DNA from: an uncultured Lachnospiraceae bacterium
Lineage (GTDB): Bacteria; Bacillota; Clostridia; Lachnospirales; Lachnospiraceae
Length of the DNA stretch: 14,983 nt
Reading direction: 5' to 3'
Assembly (NCBI GenBank): GCA_910587155.1
Contig: CAJULA010000044.1
Location: forward strand, 1 to 14,983
Numbering within the stretch: position 1 is the stretch's first letter; the number at the start of each line of letters is the position of its first letter. Both the position numbers and the translations under genes were made by a program. This document shows positions 13,523-14,983 of the stretch, one piece after another. Under the pieces are notes generated by a model, which worked only from the letters and a program-made list of their open reading frames with translations, had not been told where the DNA came from and did no database searches.

Positions 13523-14530
13523 TCAGTCCGCCTCACCGGCACCTTTTATCTCCGACAGAAGCGCCGTCATTTTTTCATACAGTACGGATCTTTCGCTGGC
13601 ATGAAGGATCACGGAGATATACGGATTTCCGGAAGAATCTTCCGCCAGCAGGATCAGGCAGCTTTTGGCCGCGCTGGTTGTCCCTGTCTTTCCCCCGATC
13701 ACGGTTATGTTTTCCGGCGCCTGGCAGGCACCCTGGAGATACTGGTTCGTTGATTTGAAATCCAGTGTCTTGGGCTGGCCGTTCCTGTCCATATAGGTAG
13801 TCTCATAGACATCCTTATGGATGATCTCCCGAAAGAGCTCATACTGCATCGCTTCATTAAAGATCAGATACATATCATAGGCTGTCACATAATGATTCTC
13901 ATCGTGAAGCCCATGAGGATTGACAAAATTGCTGTTGGTAGCCCCCAGCGCCTTTGCCTCTTCATTCATCATCTGTGCAAAGCCTTCCGCACTGCCGCCG
14001 ATATGTTCCGCAATGGCCAGCCCGGCGTCATTGGCGGAATAGATCAGCAGGGCATTGAGTGCCTGTTCCAGTGTCAGGGTATCGCCTGCCTTGAGACCGC
14101 ACAGAGTGGCTCCGCTCTCTGTGATACCGGCGCTGACGCTGCTGACGGTAATGATATCTTCCGGATTTCCATACTTCAGTGCCAGAAGTGCTGTCATGAC
14201 TTTGGTCAGGCTGGCCGGATACCGCTTTTCGTGGATATCTTTTGCATAGATGACTTTACATCCGTTTAAGTCAAACAGTCCGCCGCATGATTCCTCTTCC
14301 AGAGACACAGATGTGCCTTCCGTTACATCGGAAGCGGCGACACAAAGATCCTCCGCAAACAGATCCGCCTGCCCTGCCACGGCATTTTCTGTCATACGGA
14401 AGCTGCTGACAGGATTGCCGGAATCATAAGCAAACGTATATTCTTTTGTCGTGCAGCCGGTCAGTATACAGCTAAGACTCAGCAGTATGGCTGCGGATAC
14501 TGCCGCTTTTTTCTTATTTGTAGATGTCAC
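13523..14530 (-). CDS. D-alanyl-D-alanine carboxypeptidase, lipoprotein (low-molecular-weight penicillin-binding protein)
   Basis: This peptidase-S11 enzyme trims the terminal D-Ala from peptidoglycan stem peptides at the outer face of the membrane. With the GTG start at 14530 it is 335 residues: a short signal segment ends in the lipobox LTGC (lipidated Cys26), a linker follows, then the catalytic domain with SLTK (Ser107, Lys110), SAN (165-167) and KTGT (281-284). It stops soon after the KTG strand and lacks the C-terminal beta domain and amphipathic anchor of DacA/PBP5, so the lipid is the expected membrane anchor. The GTG start is chosen because it gives a proper signal peptide; a longer frame from ATG 14650 adds 40 implausible residues within mgsA. 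The start overlaps the mgsA end by 17 bases, with GGAG 4 bases upstream. It resembles DacF/DacB-type proteins; the exact paralogue is undecided. Confidence 0.9.
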   Translation of the reverse strand: MTSTNKKKAAVSAAILLSLSCILTGCTTKEYTFAYDSGNPVSSFRMTENAVAGQADLFAEDLCVAASDVTEGTSVSLEEESCGGLFDLNGCKVIYAKDIHEKRYPASLTKVMTALLALKYGNPEDIITVSSVSAGITESGATLCGLKAGDTLTLEQALNALLIYSANDAGLAIAEHIGGSAEGFAQMMNEEAKALGATNSNFVNPHGLHDENHYVTAYDMYLIFNEAMQYELFREIIHKDVYETTYMDRNGQPKTLDFKSTNQYLQGACQAPENITVIGGKTGTTSAAKSCLILLAEDSSGNPYISVILHASERSVLYEKMTALLSEIKGAGEAD

Positions 14531-14909
14531 GCCACTCCATATCCCCTCTGTCCAAGGATTTGAGCAATAGCTCAGCGGAAGCAAGGTTGGTTGCGATGGG
14601 AATATTGTGCATATCGCACAGCCTGGAAAGATCCCCGATATTAGGTTCATGGGATTTGGGCGTTAAAGGGTCGCGCAGGAAAATAACGAGATCAATCTCA
14701 TTATTTTCTATCTGAGCCCCTAACTGCTGCGCTCCTCCCAGATGTCCGGCCAGATGTTTATGAATACTCAGATTTGTGACCTCTTCCACAAGCCTGCCTG
14801 TCGTTCCCGTGGCAAAAAGATCATTTTTGGTAAGTATTCCTCTGTATGCAATACAAAAATTCTGCATCAGTTTCTTTTTTGCATCATGCGCAATCAGTGC
14901 TATTTTCAT
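14514..14909 (-). CDS. mgsA: Methylglyoxal synthase family protein with substituted catalytic residues
   Basis: MgsA makes methylglyoxal and phosphate from dihydroxyacetone phosphate, a bypass of lower glycolysis. The 131-residue sequence aligns without gaps to E. coli MgsA as I recall it: IALIAHD (His8, Asp9), ATGTTGRL (33-40), IDLVIFLRDPL (Asp80), SHEP (His87) and IPIATNLASAELLL. Two key residues differ. The catalytic base Asp71, in GGDQQ, is Ala60 in GGAQQ (codon GCG, 14732-14730), and Asp101 is Asn90 in HEPN (codon AAT, 14642-14640). The phosphate-binding part is intact, so it may bind a phosphorylated ligand without normal catalysis. The ATG at 14909 has GAGG 8 bases upstream. It overlaps the carboxypeptidase start by 17 bases. 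The family is certain; canonical activity is doubtful. Confidence 0.88.
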   Translation of the reverse strand: MKIALIAHDAKKKLMQNFCIAYRGILTKNDLFATGTTGRLVEEVTNLSIHKHLAGHLGGAQQLGAQIENNEIDLVIFLRDPLTPKSHEPNIGDLSRLCDMHNIPIATNLASAELLLKSLDRGDMEWRDIYK

Positions 14910-14983
14910 TGTAAGTCCCTCACTTTATACTAGTACTGCATCCGGTTAGAAATAATAGTTTACGTTTATAGATATTTCTGTTA
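14910..14983 (-). other. Upstream region of mgsA up to the window edge
   Basis: These 74 bases are AT-rich and hold the GAGG binding site. A TATAAA word close to the ATG is too near to leave room for a leader, and no paired -35 box is convincing. All three minus-strand frames contain a stop here, so any upstream gene ends within or before this stretch; I cannot identify it. Confidence 0.4.

Noticed and set aside
13523..14650. Longer carboxypeptidase starting at ATG 14650
   Set aside because: The extra 40 residues lie inside mgsA, interrupt the signal peptide logic and lack a binding site. GTG 14530 gives a proper lipoprotein signal.
14910..14940. Promoter with TATAAA just before mgsA
   Set aside because: The box is so close to the start codon that transcription would begin at or past the ribosome binding site, and no good -35 box is at the right distance.

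Overview
The window looks like chromosomal core sequence from a Gram-positive anaerobe of the Clostridia, most likely Lachnospiraceae. This is inferred from the ylmE-sepF pair, the two-subunit iron-sulfur L-serine dehydratase, an NhaC-type antiporter, a PurO-type IMP cyclohydrolase beside a stand-alone AICAR transformylase, strong AGGAGG-type ribosome binding sites and sigma-A-like promoters. All sixteen convincing genes, including a fragment at the left edge, lie on the minus strand, so transcription runs from high to low coordinates. I saw no tRNA, rRNA, CRISPR array, insertion sequence or phage gene, and no gap between genes exceeds about 135 bases.

Right to left, the genes fall into units. 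(1) 14909-13523: a methylglyoxal synthase family gene overlapping a D-Ala-D-Ala carboxypeptidase lipoprotein gene. (2) 13462-12923: a single small P-loop protein of unknown function with its own promoter and intrinsic terminator. (3) 12847-10133: an HlyD-like membrane protein, YggS/YlmE and SepF, closed by a terminator; this is a piece of the Gram-positive cell-division cluster. (4) 10088-5955: aroB, lspA and an RluA-family pseudouridine synthase, tightly packed, followed after 69 bases by sdaAB-sdaAA. (5) 5943-5224: a stand-alone cytidylate-kinase-like protein with a promoter and a terminator. (6) 5238-123: nhaC, purO, a stand-alone AICAR transformylase and an AI-2E family membrane protein. 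A near-consensus promoter for this unit has its -35 box in the loop of the preceding terminator. A further small open frame starts at 68 and leaves the window.

The products serve envelope growth and division (carboxypeptidase, LspA, SepF), aromatic amino acid synthesis (AroB), serine catabolism (SdaA), ion homeostasis (NhaC) and the last two steps of IMP synthesis. Two observations stand out. The methylglyoxal synthase homologue keeps the fold signature but has Ala and Asn at the positions of the catalytic Asp71 and Asp101 of the E. coli enzyme. The final purine steps are carried out by two separate proteins instead of bifunctional PurH: the cyclohydrolase resembles archaeal PurO, and the transformylase resembles the C-terminal half of animal ATIC. 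No wholly new multi-gene system is evident. The P-loop protein and the partnerless HlyD-like protein are the main unknowns.
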